A DNA stretch of 64,000 nt from NCBI RefSeq assembly GCF_024347295.1, contig NZ_AP025458.1:2170001-2234000 (forward strand), in the 5' to 3' direction. The notes under the pieces are model-generated. The model had not been told where the DNA came from, ran no database searches, and saw only the letters and a list, made by a program, of their open reading frames with translations. The position numbers and the translations under genes were made by a program. Positions 40,683-49,647 of this stretch are shown piece after piece (position 1 is the stretch's first letter; every line of letters begins with the position of its first letter). The DNA is from Vibrio artabrorum (lineage in GTDB: Bacteria; Pseudomonadota; Gammaproteobacteria; Enterobacterales; Vibrionaceae).

Positions 40683-40776
40683 TTTGATTCAAAGCAACAC
40701 TTTAACGCAAATCATTCATACTTAACTAGGTTTGCGTTATCTTATTAGCTAATCCGTTTTAATTATCGAACTCAGT

Positions 40777-41121
40777 ATGAAAAAGAAAACTAATACACCG
40801 TCTGTTGAATCTCAACAAGAAGCACTTAAGATAGCCAAAGCGACTCAAAAGCCAGCTCAAACCAAAGAGCAGACTAAATTGATTGCTCAAGGGATCGAAA
40901 AAGGCATTGCACTCTACAAAAAACAGCAAAAAGAACGCAGTCGCCAAGCAGACAAAGCGAAGAAGCGCGAACAAAAAGAGAAACGGACTCAGCCCATCAC
41001 TCCAGCCCTAAAAGACGATGTCGCCCCACAGGTTGAGTCATCATCAAGTCACGTGAATAAACTGCCGTGGTTACTTTTGATCGCGAGTTGGGCGAGCTTT
41101 GCGATTTATTTGATGAAATAG
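40777..41121 (+). CDS. DUF2956 protein with C-terminal membrane anchor
   Basis: 114 residues. A long, highly charged helical part (~15-70: ALKIAKATQKPAQTKEQTKL, KKQQKERSRQADKAKKREQK) and a single C-terminal hydrophobic segment (LPWLLLIASWASFAIYLM), so a tail-anchored inner-membrane protein. DUF2956 is common in vibrios; function unknown. Divergent from DUF2919; a DUF4156 lipoprotein gene follows 12 bp after the stop, suggesting an operon. Confidence 0.85.
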   Translation: MKKKTNTPSVESQQEALKIAKATQKPAQTKEQTKLIAQGIEKGIALYKKQQKERSRQADKAKKREQKEKRTQPITPALKDDVAPQVESSSSHVNKLPWLLLIASWASFAIYLMK

Positions 41122-41133
41122 CAGGATCAAAGT

Positions 41134-41466
41134 ATGAAAAAGGAATTCATCACTTTAGTTATGACGAGCCTGCTACTCGGGTGTACGGCTCCGACCTATC
41201 CCTCTCATAGTCAAGCTGGCCAAGTACAAATGGATTATCATGGCGTCACTGATCTGACTCAATGTGAATATCGAGGAGAAGTCACGGGCAGCGAAGGACA
41301 CTGGTACAGCTACCTATTCTTCCCTAACGACGTGCTGATTCAAGGTGCTATGAATGAACTAAAAGCGCAAGCTATTGAGCTTAATGCAAACAAAGTTTTG
41401 TTCACCTCTCCTCAAGATTTCGCCACCTCTGTGACTATGATTGGCACCGCTTATCGTTGTCCTTGA
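41134..41466 (+). CDS. DUF4156 lipoprotein
   Basis: 110 residues. Lipoprotein signal peptide ending in the lipobox LLLGC (Cys17), followed by the DUF4156 pattern (CEYRGEVTGSEGHWYSYLFF, MNELKAQAIELNANKVLFTS, GTAYRCP) with two further cysteines that could pair. Residue +2 is threonine, so outer-membrane sorting is expected. Function unknown. Twelve bp after DUF2956. Confidence 0.85.
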   Translation: MKKEFITLVMTSLLLGCTAPTYPSHSQAGQVQMDYHGVTDLTQCEYRGEVTGSEGHWYSYLFFPNDVLIQGAMNELKAQAIELNANKVLFTSPQDFATSVTMIGTAYRCP

Positions 41467-41494
41467 ATAGCCCAACATCTTACGACCGATAAAA

Positions 41495-41518
41495 AGAAAG
41501 CCAGCTTTCGCTGGCTTA
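41495..41518 (-). terminator. Terminator after the winged-helix gene
   Basis: AAGCCAGC-TTTC-GCTGGCTT, T-rich on the minus strand. It overlaps the last codon of the gene. Confidence 0.8.
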
Positions 41519-41809
41519 TGCACTAAATCCAAGGCTTGTCGCTATATCGCCTTTACGTTCTAGTACCCACTGACTATCAAATGGCCCCCAATCGGATAAC
41601 TGGTAATAACCATCATTATGACGTCGCCCATCTTGAACAAACATAAGTTCGATACCGATCCCCGGTAACGCCTTGAGTACATCTTGAATCGTACGACGAG
41701 GCCACCCCGTTTTTTCGATGAGTTTTGGCACATTTGGCCGTTCAAGGCTTTCCACTAACAATGCTAAATATAGCCGCCTTGCAAAAACAGGACTCAACTC
41801 CATTGACAC
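41516..41809 (-). CDS. Small winged helix-turn-helix protein
   Basis: 97 residues. Helical start (MELSPVFARRLYLALLVESL), then RPNVPKLIEKTGWPRRTIQD, which reads as a helix-turn-helix recognition pair, and a wing-like strand segment (GIELMFVQDGRRHNDGYYQL). Ends QWVLERKGDIATSLGFSA. Probably DNA-binding; the target is unknown. It is divergent from yffB-dapE, about 200 bp apart. Similar small proteins are common in vibrios but uncharacterised as far as I know. Confidence 0.75.
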   Translation of the reverse strand: MSMELSPVFARRLYLALLVESLERPNVPKLIEKTGWPRRTIQDVLKALPGIGIELMFVQDGRRHNDGYYQLSDWGPFDSQWVLERKGDIATSLGFSA

Positions 41810-42007
41810 CTCCTATATATGTGCTGTTCAATTATTTCCTTTTTCGCTGACAACATGTTGAGGTTGATCAATAAGTCTCTAATAGTGACACTTTGTTGCG
41901 GTTTTTTTTTACTCTATGAAATATTACTCACTCTATTTTGTCTGAGTTGCCGCTTCCTGATAGGATTCAAGTCATAACAATGAAATAAAATCCCCAAAGG
42001 AAAAGTA

Positions 42008-42355
42008 ATGACTATCACTATGTTTGGTATCCCAAATTGCGACACCATAAAAAAAGCAAAGAAATGGCTCGAAGCTGAAGGTATTGAATTCGAATTTCAC
42101 GATTATCGCAAACAAGGCATTACTGAAGCGTTGGTCACTACCTTCTGTTCAGAGCTTGGTTGGGAGCTTGTGCTCAACAAACGTGGAACAACGTATCGTC
42201 AGCTTTCTCAAGAACAAAAAGAGACGTTAACGGAAGAAAAAGCGGTGGCTCTGCTCGTTGAACAACCAGCAATGATTAAGCGCCCGATATTAAAAGTAGA
42301 TGGCACACTTCACATTGGTTTTAAAGCTGACCAGTACGCCGCTATTTTTGCTTAG
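42008..42355 (+). CDS. yffB: ArsC/Spx-family reductase (YffB-like)
   Basis: 115 residues with the ArsC-like thioredoxin fold: MTITMFGIPNCDTIKKAKKW, one N-terminal cysteine (Cys11), FHDYRKQGI, LLVEQPAMIKRPILKVDG. The PNCDTIKKA form is typical of YffB rather than arsenate reductase proper, whose PRCSKS motif is found in arsC at 51.2 kb. Substrate uncertain. It sits 97 bp upstream of dapE on the same strand, the conserved gamma-proteobacterial pairing. AAAGGAAA precedes the ATG. Confidence 0.9.
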   Translation: MTITMFGIPNCDTIKKAKKWLEAEGIEFEFHDYRKQGITEALVTTFCSELGWELVLNKRGTTYRQLSQEQKETLTEEKAVALLVEQPAMIKRPILKVDGTLHIGFKADQYAAIFA

Positions 42356-42381
42356 AGCACGGTATTTACCTAAAAACACTC

Positions 42382-42407
42382 GGACGTTGAACGCTGATTC
42401 AACGCCC
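42382..42407. repeat. Hairpin between yffB and dapE
   Basis: GGACGTTGAA pairs with TTCAACGCCC (one mismatch) around CGCTGA; no T-run. May modulate yffB-dapE mRNA. Confidence 0.45.
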
Positions 42408-42452
42408 TAGAAATTAATGACTAGATGTTTTATTTAAACAAGGAATTCAAGG

Positions 42453-43589
42453 ATGACAGATAGCCCAACTTTGGCTCTCGCAAAAGACCTCATTAGCCGT
42501 CAATCAGTAACACCTGAAGATGCTGGCTGCCAAGAATTAATGATTGAACGCTTAAAAGCACTCGGCTTTGAGATCGAAGTGATGGTATTTGAAGATACAA
42601 CGAACTTTTGGGCTCGCCGTGGGACTGAAGCGCCTCTGTTTGCTTTTGCCGGTCACACTGATGTTGTGCCTGCTGGCCCATTAGAGCAGTGGCACACCAA
42701 GCCATTTGAGCCGACCATCGTCGACGGTTTCCTATATGGCCGTGGGGCTGCGGATATGAAAGGCTCTCTGGCTTCAATGATTATTGCGGTAGAACAATTC
42801 ATTGCCAAACACCCAGACCATACAGGCTCAATCGGTTTCCTTATCACATCGGATGAAGAAGGCCCCTTCATCAACGGCACTGTACGTGTGGTTGAAGCGC
42901 TGATGGCCCGTGGTGAGAACATCGATATGTGCATAGTAGGTGAACCATCAAGCACTGAGTTCGTGGGGGATATTGTGAAGAACGGTCGTCGTGGTTCTAT
43001 CACCGGCGATCTCACAATTAAAGGCACGCAAGGTCATGTTGCTTACCCTCACCTAGCGAATAACCCGGTGCACAGCTCTCTGCTTGCGATCCACGAACTG
43101 GCAACCACGGAGTGGGATAAAGGCAATGATTACTTCCCGCCTACCAGCTTCCAGATCCCCAATGTGAGTGCTGGCACTGGTGCGTCAAACGTGATTCCTG
43201 GTGAATTTAATGTGCAATTTAACCTGCGTTTTAGCACAGAGTTAAATAACGACATCATCGTTGAACGCATCACAACAATACTCGACAAATACGATTTCGA
43301 GTATGACCTAAAATGGACATTCAATGGCGACCCATTCTTAACCGACGCAGGATCGCTACTTGATGCGATTGTTGATGCTGTAGGTGATGTTAATGATGTT
43401 AAACCAGCGCTACTGACTACAGGCGGTACATCTGACGGACGCTTTATTGCACGCATGAAAGGGCAAGTCGTCGAACTCGGCCCCGTGAATGCGACCATTC
43501 ATAAAGTTAACGAGTGCGTGAAAGTCGCTGACCTAGAGAAGCTAACTGACATGTACGAAAAAACACTTAAAAACTTATTCGCTAAATAG
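42453..43589 (+). CDS. dapE: Succinyl-diaminopimelate desuccinylase
   Basis: Di-zinc M20 hydrolase that gives LL-diaminopimelate for lysine and peptidoglycan. 378 residues, near E. coli (375). Zinc ligands in FAGHTDVVP and [10 protein letters not shown]; catalytic acid in [13 protein letters not shown]; dimerisation lid ([20 protein letters not shown]); [14 protein letters not shown]; final ligand in [14 protein letters not shown]. Acts in the same pathway as dapA at 45.8 kb. Confidence 0.97.
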   Translation: MTDSPTLALAKDLISRQSVTPEDAGCQELMIERLKALGFEIEVMVFEDTTNFWARRGTEAPLFAFAGHTDVVPAGPLEQWHTKPFEPTIVDGFLYGRGAADMKGSLASMIIAVEQFIAKHPDHTGSIGFLITSDEEGPFINGTVRVVEALMARGENIDMCIVGEPSSTEFVGDIVKNGRRGSITGDLTIKGTQGHVAYPHLANNPVHSSLLAIHELATTEWDKGNDYFPPTSFQIPNVSAGTGASNVIPGEFNVQFNLRFSTELNNDIIVERITTILDKYDFEYDLKWTFNGDPFLTDAGSLLDAIVDAVGDVNDVKPALLTTGGTSDGRFIARMKGQVVELGPVNATIHKVNECVKVADLEKLTDMYEKTLKNLFAK

Positions 43590-43636
43590 GTTGCTACCTA
43601 AGCGACACATAACGATCAATAACTGAGAGACTCGCT

Positions 43637-44311
43637 ATGACACCAGAGCAGCTTACCGGACAATCAGATTCTCACTTGAAGCCGACCCTCATTGGCACTA
43701 AGACATTTATGGTTCACAGTGAGGTCAGAGAAGATCTAAAGCATTTGATTGAAGCTGCTCAACTCGCTGGTTTTAAAATGGAGATTGTCAGTGGTTTTCG
43801 CGACTATGAAAGGCAAACTCTCATTTGGAACCGTAAGTTTTCTGGTGAAGTTCCAATATTAGATTTAGAAAGCCAGCCTCTTGATGCTTCCACACTCAGT
43901 GAGCATCAGAAGTTGTCGGCCATCTTGAGATGGTCAGCCCTTCCTGGAGCGAGTCGTCATCATTGGGGGTGCGACTTTGATGTTTTTGCTCGTAACCAAT
44001 TACCTGAAGGCACACAACTGCAATTGGAACCATGGGAATACCTAACCGGTCACCAGCAAGCGTTTTACCAATGGCTTGCCACCCATGCCGATCAGTTTGG
44101 TTTTTTCTTTCCTTACAGCCAAGACCTTGGTGGTGTGGCAGTGGAACCCTGGCATATTAGCCACCGTAAGGTCTCTCAGTCATGCTTATCACAGTTATCT
44201 CCGACTTTACTTGGCAAGCAACTCCAATCTAAGCCAATATTAGGATATAAGGTAATCATGGAGCGACTAGATGATATCTATACGCGTTTCGTCGCCAATA
44301 TCAGTCAGTAG
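43637..44311 (+). CDS. M15-family metallopeptidase (VanY-like D,D-carboxypeptidase)
   Basis: 224 residues. Peptidase M15 core: VSGFRDYERQTLIWNRKF, SRHHWGCDFDVFA (HxxxxxxD zinc ligands) and VEPWHISHR (ExxH end), with the order and spacing of VanY/LdcB-type carboxypeptidases that trim peptidoglycan stems. No signal peptide is visible, which is unusual for a wall enzyme and suggests a cytoplasmic or recycling role, or an atypical export route. Located 47 bp after dapE with GAGAG before the ATG. Confidence 0.85.
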   Translation: MTPEQLTGQSDSHLKPTLIGTKTFMVHSEVREDLKHLIEAAQLAGFKMEIVSGFRDYERQTLIWNRKFSGEVPILDLESQPLDASTLSEHQKLSAILRWSALPGASRHHWGCDFDVFARNQLPEGTQLQLEPWEYLTGHQQAFYQWLATHADQFGFFFPYSQDLGGVAVEPWHISHRKVSQSCLSQLSPTLLGKQLQSKPILGYKVIMERLDDIYTRFVANISQ

Positions 44312-44319
44312 GAGCACTT

Positions 44320-44529
44320 ATGTTGGAGTGGCTTTTTAACCCTTGGGTTATCATCATCATCGTTGTTAGTGTTGTCGTGGGCAACATTGCCGCTCTCAAA
44401 CAGACCGCAAATATGGATCTAACTGGTCGCAGCAAAGCCAAGAAAGACTTAGACAAGCTCAATCGCTTAGCTAAACTCAACCAAGAGAAGGCTCAAGAAG
44501 ATGACTCTACGGACAATAAAAACGTTTAG
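44320..44529 (+). CDS. DUF2897 small membrane protein
   Basis: 69 residues: N-terminal membrane helix (~6-25, LFNPWVIIIIVVSVVVGNIA) and a charged cytoplasmic tail (RSKAKKDLDKLNRLAKLNQE). Eight bp after the M15 gene with GGAG before the ATG; same transcript. Vibrios usually carry it near dapE, where E. coli has the similar-sized YpfN. Function unknown. Confidence 0.85.
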   Translation: MLEWLFNPWVIIIIVVSVVVGNIAALKQTANMDLTGRSKAKKDLDKLNRLAKLNQEKAQEDDSTDNKNV

Positions 44530-44574
44530 TTTTGTCCGTTTGCCCCAAACTTAATCACTGAATAATCCATGAAT

Positions 44575-44608
44575 AAAAAAGAGGACACGATGTGTCCTCT
44601 TTTTTTTA
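44575..44608. terminator. Bidirectional terminator between DUF2897 and bamC
   Basis: AAAAAAGAGGACAC-GAT-GTGTCCTCTTTTTT, T-runs on both strands. Confidence 0.95.
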
Positions 44609-44667
44609 TTCGTTTTCAGATAAACATCGCGCTGATATCACTCGGCTCTGAAACTGATTCAACGTTA

Positions 44668-45714
44668 TTACTCAGCTTCCGCTTCTTTGACATCTTTCGT
44701 TTGGTCTGCAATGTGCGCCAAGATAGGAACCATGGACTTAAGCAACGCTTCTTCCACTGGCTTACCCGCTGCATTCGTGACGTTAATTGACGTGCGATTG
44801 CCAAGATCACCAAACAAGAAGGTGTAAGTACCTGAGGCTAAATCAATAGGTTGTAAACCAATATCTTCCCAAAACTCATCGTCTGGTGCCGCGTACTTAG
44901 CTTTCACCGTACCTTGGGATTGATTGCGCTCTTCGATCTCAAAGCCCATCTTTGGTAACAAAGTCGGTAAACGCTGCCACAACATATTGTATGGTGTGCG
45001 AGCAATGATCACCGGGAAGCCACTGCGGTCTGCACCCATTGATATTGGAATGCGTTTCACCAACTCTTGTGCTTTTAATGTCGCTTCAGCACGAAGGTTT
45101 TCATCGTACTTCGCCATCACTAGGTTGGTTAAGAACGCGTTATAACGTTCTTTATTGGTTGCCGAAACGGGTTTTTCGTCTGAACCTTCGCGCCAATCAA
45201 TCAGGTTAATTTTAAAACCATAACGGTTGTTTGCTTGGAAACGAGAGATAGAGTAGCGGCTGCCAATCTCTACTTCTTCATCTTCAGGAACCCAAGTCAC
45301 CCAATCGGTCTCAATCTCGTTTTCTGATTGCGTACGAATGCCAATACCACGCTGAGCTAACATGTCTACAGCCGTTTGCCACACGCGATCAGCTTCTTCA
45401 GCACGAAGAAGCCACAAGGTCACTTCACCATTTTGACGCTCAGCACGAGCCCCAGGGATCAGTTCAAGAACCTGTTGAGGAGGGCGAATATCCACTTCAC
45501 GACCGATGCCACCGCTAAACTCACCACTTGGAACGTCAAAGTTAGGGTAAAACTGAGGTTGGGCCTCTTCGGGCAATTGCCATTGTGAAAACTCAGGTGT
45601 TTCTAAGTATTCGAAATCATCTTTGGCTTGGCGACGTTGAGTCGGGCTGCCAGAACATGCAGTAAGAACGAAAACAGCCAGTGACCCAATCACTAGCTGG
45701 TGAGAATACTTCAT
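44668..45714 (-). CDS. bamC: Outer membrane assembly lipoprotein BamC
   Basis: Lipoprotein subunit of the BAM complex that inserts beta-barrels such as the porin above. Lipobox VLTACSG (Cys20), an unstructured N-terminal region that binds BamD (DDFEYLETPEFSQWQLPE), and two helix-grip domains (~95-210 and ~225-335, DRVWQTAVDMLAQRGIGI, LLPKMGFEIEERNQSQGT). 348 residues, near E. coli (344). Downstream of dapA on the same strand, the conserved dapA-bamC operon. purC, which follows in E. coli, is not here. Confidence 0.95.
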   Translation of the reverse strand: MKYSHQLVIGSLAVFVLTACSGSPTQRRQAKDDFEYLETPEFSQWQLPEEAQPQFYPNFDVPSGEFSGGIGREVDIRPPQQVLELIPGARAERQNGEVTLWLLRAEEADRVWQTAVDMLAQRGIGIRTQSENEIETDWVTWVPEDEEVEIGSRYSISRFQANNRYGFKINLIDWREGSDEKPVSATNKERYNAFLTNLVMAKYDENLRAEATLKAQELVKRIPISMGADRSGFPVIIARTPYNMLWQRLPTLLPKMGFEIEERNQSQGTVKAKYAAPDDEFWEDIGLQPIDLASGTYTFLFGDLGNRTSINVTNAAGKPVEEALLKSMVPILAHIADQTKDVKEAEAE

Positions 45715-45762
45715 TTATGCTCCTAAATGCCGAAGGTTCGCTTCGGCATTACTTCATACGTT

Positions 45763-46641
45763 TTAGTAAATGCACGCTTCTGTCATTGCTTGAGCAACAA
45801 CAGGCTGAGCGGATTCTGACAGTTCAGTCAGCGGTAGACGTAAGCCACCTTCCGCAATCAGTCCCATTTTATGAACCGCCCATTTTACGGGAATAGGATT
45901 AGACTCCACGAATAAGTTCTTGTGTAGCGGCTTCAAACGTTCATTGATCGCTTCAGCTTCTTCGAACTTACCTTCTTTTGCGAGTTTGAACATGGTTGCC
46001 ATATCAGCGGCTGCAACATTATTGGTGACAGAAATCACACCATCGCCACCACGCTTAACAAACTCTAAGCCAGTTAAGTCATCACCACTGAGTAAGATAA
46101 AATCTTTGCCACAAAGTTCACGGTGAATTGCAATTCTGTCGAGATCACCCGTCGCATCTTTGAGTGCAACGATATTTTCAATTTGAGCAAGGCGAGCGAC
46201 CGTTTCAGGTAACAAGTCAACAGAGGTACGGCCCGGCACATTATACAAAATTTGTGGTACATCACTCACTTCAGCAATCGCTTTGTAGTGCTGATACAGT
46301 CCTTCCTGAGTCGGCTTGTTGTAGTAAGGCGTCACACTCAGGCAACCGGCAATACCAGAACCATTTAATAAACGGCTGAACAGCACTGACTCGTGAGTTG
46401 CATTCGCGCCGGTACCTGCAATAACAGGAATACGACCATCGGCAAATTCAACGACCTTATTGACCACTTTGACATGCTCTTCAATCGTGAGTGTTGAAGA
46501 CTCACCCGTTGTGCCAACCGCAACCAGACCATCGCTACCTGCAGCAACATGGTGATCAACTAACTTTTTAAGGCTGTCGAAATCCACTTCACCATCTGAG
46601 TTAAATGGCGTAACTAGCGCAACAATACTTCCTGAAAACAT
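45763..46641 (-). CDS. dapA: 4-hydroxy-tetrahydrodipicolinate synthase
   Basis: Condenses pyruvate and aspartate semialdehyde, the first committed step to lysine and diaminopimelate. 292 residues as in E. coli. Pyruvate-binding lysine in [37 protein letters not shown] with the catalytic tyrosine, [10 protein letters not shown], and LSGDDLT. The start at 46641 has AGGGAGA 5 bases upstream and begins [13 protein letters not shown]; the longer frame to 46698 is not homologous. Confidence 0.97.
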   Translation of the reverse strand: MFSGSIVALVTPFNSDGEVDFDSLKKLVDHHVAAGSDGLVAVGTTGESSTLTIEEHVKVVNKVVEFADGRIPVIAGTGANATHESVLFSRLLNGSGIAGCLSVTPYYNKPTQEGLYQHYKAIAEVSDVPQILYNVPGRTSVDLLPETVARLAQIENIVALKDATGDLDRIAIHRELCGKDFILLSGDDLTGLEFVKRGGDGVISVTNNVAAADMATMFKLAKEGKFEEAEAINERLKPLHKNLFVESNPIPVKWAVHKMGLIAEGGLRLPLTELSESAQPVVAQAMTEACIY

Positions 46642-47013
46642 GTCTATCTCCCTTAATTTATTCTTTTTGCATGTTACTGTAAGCCAATCAATAAACACAA
46701 GACATTAAAGCGGCTTACCGGCAACATCAGTATTAAATATTGTCGTATGTTTGAGGTAAAACAACTCAGAACGGTGTTCTACACTAAATTTGGGTAACCT
46801 ACGCTCAGTTTAACGGATGCAACCTCTCAGGATGTCAATACTAAGTAAGCTGTTGCCTCATCCCACGGTCTCACTTTTAACCCTCTCGCTATTCCTATCA
46901 TTTGTTGTACGTTAGAGGCTAGTGTCTTATAAAAAGCCCTGCTCAGACGCTTATTCCTCTGGCTAACTGTGCTACCATGCACAGATCAATGGAATATAAA
47001 GAGACGCGGTTTT
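46642..47013. other. Divergent promoter region between dapA and gcvR
   Basis: About 370 bp. A near-consensus promoter for gcvR is listed separately. No other element or ORF recognised. Confidence 0.5.
46905..46933 (+). promoter_or_regulatory. Sigma-70 promoter of gcvR
   Basis: TTGTAC (46905-46910), 17 bases, TATAAA (46928-46933), about 80 bp before the gcvR start. Confidence 0.7.
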
Positions 47014-47556
47014 ATGACTCAACATCTAGTCATCACAGCTGTGGGCACCGATCGCCCAGGCGTATGCAACCAAGTGGTTCATTTAGTCACTCAATCAGGC
47101 TGCAACATTATGGATAGCCGTATCGCTCTATTTGGCGAAGAATTTACACTGATCATGCTACTCTCTGGCAAGGCAAACAACATTACCCGCGTTGAAACCA
47201 CCTTACCCTTACTTGGCCAAGAACACGACTTGATTACCATTATGAAGCGAACCTCACCTCATGATGTGCCTCAGAACTCTTACACGCTTGAGGTTTTCGT
47301 TGAATCGGACGACAAACTGGGGCTTACCGAAAAGTTTACTCAGTTCTTTGCAGACCGAGAGATCGGCCTCGATTCTCTTAGCGCGCAAACGATCAAGAAG
47401 TCTAAGATTCAACTTGATAACGACCAATTTCATATCGCTATTACCGCTTCTGTACAATCCGAATGTAATTTGATGCAGCTACAAGAAGAGTTTAATTCGC
47501 TGTGTCAGAGCCTGTCAGTCCATGGCTCGCTCAACTTTATCAAAAACAGTCTTTAA
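47014..47556 (+). CDS. gcvR: Glycine cleavage system transcriptional repressor GcvR
   Basis: Two ACT domains (~3-75: LVITAVGTDRPGVCNQVVHL; ~88-165: YTLEVFVESDDKLGLTEKF). GcvR binds GcvA and blocks activation of the glycine cleavage operon; glycine releases it. The start at 47014 (180 aa) begins MTQHLVITAVG directly at the first ACT strand. An ATG at 46969 would add 15 residues without homology. bcp follows 12 bp after the stop, as in E. coli. Confidence 0.93.
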   Translation: MTQHLVITAVGTDRPGVCNQVVHLVTQSGCNIMDSRIALFGEEFTLIMLLSGKANNITRVETTLPLLGQEHDLITIMKRTSPHDVPQNSYTLEVFVESDDKLGLTEKFTQFFADREIGLDSLSAQTIKKSKIQLDNDQFHIAITASVQSECNLMQLQEEFNSLCQSLSVHGSLNFIKNSL

Positions 47557-47568
47557 AAAGGAAATGTC

Positions 47569-48039
47569 ATGAATACGCTAACGGCCGGTGTTCCAGCTCC
47601 TGCTTTTTCTCTTCCAGATCAAGATGGCAATATCGTATCTCTTGGTGACTTCAAAGGTAAAAAAGTACTTTTCTATTTTTACCCAAAAGCGATGACTCCA
47701 GGTTGTATCGTGCAAGCGGAAGGTCTGCGTGATATCAAAGCACAGCTTGATGACCTGAACGTAGTCGTACTCGGTGTCAGTGTTGATCCAGTAAAACGCC
47801 TACCGAACTTCATTGAGAAGAAGGCTCTGAACTTCACACTGCTATCTGATGAAGACCACTGCGTTGCTGAACAGTTTGGCGTTTGGGGGGAGAAAAAATT
47901 CATGGGTAAGGTATACGATGGCCTGCACCGTATCAGCTTCCTGATTGATGAAGAAGGTCAAATTGAACACGTCTTCAATAAGTTCAAGACTAAGACGCAC
48001 CACGAAGTAGTACTCGATTACTTCAATCAAGAAGCTTAA
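47569..48039 (+). CDS. bcp: Thiol peroxidase BCP (peroxiredoxin Q family)
   Basis: Reduces hydrogen and lipid hydroperoxides using thioredoxin. 156 residues. Peroxidatic Cys46 in FYPKAMTPGCIVQ. In E. coli the resolving cysteine lies five residues on (CTVQACGLRD); here that place is glutamate (CIVQAEGLRD), so this is a one-cysteine type in that helix. Cys98 in DEDHCVAEQFGV is the only other cysteine and could resolve. AAGGA precedes the ATG. In operon with gcvR. Confidence 0.95.
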   Translation: MNTLTAGVPAPAFSLPDQDGNIVSLGDFKGKKVLFYFYPKAMTPGCIVQAEGLRDIKAQLDDLNVVVLGVSVDPVKRLPNFIEKKALNFTLLSDEDHCVAEQFGVWGEKKFMGKVYDGLHRISFLIDEEGQIEHVFNKFKTKTHHEVVLDYFNQEA

Positions 48040-48113
48040 GGGCTAATTGTGTGAGTTAATGACTTAGGTTCACCACTATCTAAGGCAATAGCAACACTCA
48101 TTAAGCTAAGAGC

Positions 48114-48148
48114 AAAAGGCCGAATATCATGGATATCCGGCCTTTTTA
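48114..48148. terminator. Bidirectional terminator between bcp and perM
   Basis: AAAAGGCCGAATATC / GATATCCGGCCTTTTT with one bulge. Confidence 0.88.
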
Positions 48149-48166
48149 ATGCTGATTCAATTGCTG

Positions 48167-49237
48167 TTAATGCTCGGGGTCATCCTCTAACGCGTGACTC
48201 GGCAAAGCATTCCAAACCGCCTTCACTAGCGTTGCCAACGGGATAGCAAAGAACACCCCCCAGAATCCCCACAACCCACCAAACACCAATACCGCAACAA
48301 TAATGGCTACTGGGTGCAAATTCACCGCTTCAGAGAACAGAACTGGGACTAACACGTTGCCATCTAGGGCTTGAATGATACCGTATGATACCAAAAGCCA
48401 ATAGAAATGAGGTTCAAGCCCCCATTGGAACAGACCGACAATGGCGACAGGTACCGTCACCGCAGCCGCACCGATATACGGGATCAGAACCGAGAAACCA
48501 ACCGCGACAGCCAGCAGTACTGAGTAACGTAAATCCAAAATGGCGAACGTTACGTAACTGACACCACCGACGATGATAATTTCTAACACTTTACCACGAA
48601 TGTAGTTCGTGATTTGTTGGTTCATCTCAAGCCAAACCTTGGTCGCTAAACGGCGGTTCTTCGGTAGCACACCGCTCGCCATACTGATCATCTCTTCTTT
48701 GTCTTTTAATAAGAAGAAGATCAAAAGCGGTACAAGAATCAGGTAAACGGCCAGTGTCGCCAAACTCACAAGAGAGGCAAAAGAGCCCTTCACGACACTT
48801 TCACCAAAACCGAGAGCTTTGTTTTTTGCATTAGACACTATCGACTCAACAATCTGTAAGTTTGCTAGCTCAGGGAAACGTTCAGGGATTGTCGCAATAA
48901 ACTTCTGTAAACCACCATACATGCTTGGAATATCATTGATAAGGTTGCCGACTTGATCCCAAATGGTTGGCACTAAACCAAACAGCGCAAGCAACATCAA
49001 GCTAAAGAACATCATGATCACCAACATCACCGATGGCGTTCTTGGAACACCGAGTCTTTGAAGTTGAGTGACAGGCCATTCAAGCAAGTAAGCCAGTACA
49101 ATAGCCACTAATAATGGCGCAATGAGATGGCCAAAGAAGTAAATAGTAATAAAGCCGAAGAGAATGATGGCAACCAAACTGACTGCATGTGGATCAGAAA
49201 AACGTCGTTTATACCAACGATTGACCATTTCAAACAT
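48167..49237 (-). CDS. perM: AI-2E family transporter (PerM-like)
   Basis: Polytopic inner-membrane protein, ~356 residues with about eight hydrophobic segments (VSLVAIILFGFITIYFFGHL, LLVAIVLAYLLEWPV, VLLAVAVGFSVLIPYIGAA, LVFGGLWGFWGVFFAIPLA). Substrate in this branch unknown; some relatives export AI-2 or act as Na+/H+ antiporters. The start at 49237 is chosen for AAGGA 11 bases upstream and because the longer frame runs through the upstream TusA-like gene. Overlaps that gene's end by 8 bases. The gene order bcp-perM-bepA matches E. coli. Confidence 0.9.
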   Translation of the reverse strand: MFEMVNRWYKRRFSDPHAVSLVAIILFGFITIYFFGHLIAPLLVAIVLAYLLEWPVTQLQRLGVPRTPSVMLVIMMFFSLMLLALFGLVPTIWDQVGNLINDIPSMYGGLQKFIATIPERFPELANLQIVESIVSNAKNKALGFGESVVKGSFASLVSLATLAVYLILVPLLIFFLLKDKEEMISMASGVLPKNRRLATKVWLEMNQQITNYIRGKVLEIIIVGGVSYVTFAILDLRYSVLLAVAVGFSVLIPYIGAAAVTVPVAIVGLFQWGLEPHFYWLLVSYGIIQALDGNVLVPVLFSEAVNLHPVAIIVAVLVFGGLWGFWGVFFAIPLATLVKAVWNALPSHALEDDPEH

Positions 49238-49469
49238 CTGACTGCAATTCCTTTTTAGTAACGATAAGGTGGTGGTAACTGGAACAAGCTTCCGTGATGA
49301 CGACGTAAGCTTGCTTAGACAAAAAATGTACAATATCTTTCATAGAACTGTTATCAGAGACATAAATTGACAATGATTGTCCGATTTCTAACTTTACACT
49401 GTGACGCTTGGCTAATAATAACGCCATTGGGCAGCGCTCTTGGCGTAAATCGAGAATATTTGGTGTCAT
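49230..49469 (-). CDS. TusA-like sulfurtransferase
   Basis: 79 residues of the TusA/YedF fold: ILDLRQERCPMALLLAKRHS, then GQSLSIYVSDNSSMKDIVHF. The conserved CPxP motif reads CPMA; the persulfide-carrying cysteine (Cys13) is kept and the second proline lost. Family members pass sulfur for tRNA thiolation or molybdenum cofactor. Overlaps perM by 8 bases, so the two are translationally linked. Role here unknown. Confidence 0.85.
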   Translation of the reverse strand: MTPNILDLRQERCPMALLLAKRHSVKLEIGQSLSIYVSDNSSMKDIVHFLSKQAYVVITEACSSYHHLIVTKKELQSDV

Positions 49470-49647
49470 TCTGTAGCTCGATGCTTATTATAAGAGTCGT
49501 ATTGTAATCTGTTTTTGAAAACGCGCCATCATTCATTACTCTTCCTTAATGATAGTGCACGCACTTAACAAAGGTTAAATCAGAGAAAGAACCAATTGGC
49601 ATTGCACTTGTCTTACTGTCAGATGACATGGAGTATTACTGACTAAT

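Noticed and set aside
40759..40974. Minus-strand ORF opposite DUF2956 with hydrophobic residues
   Set aside because: It is the antisense of the lysine-rich DUF2956 frame (AAA read as TTT), a typical shadow.
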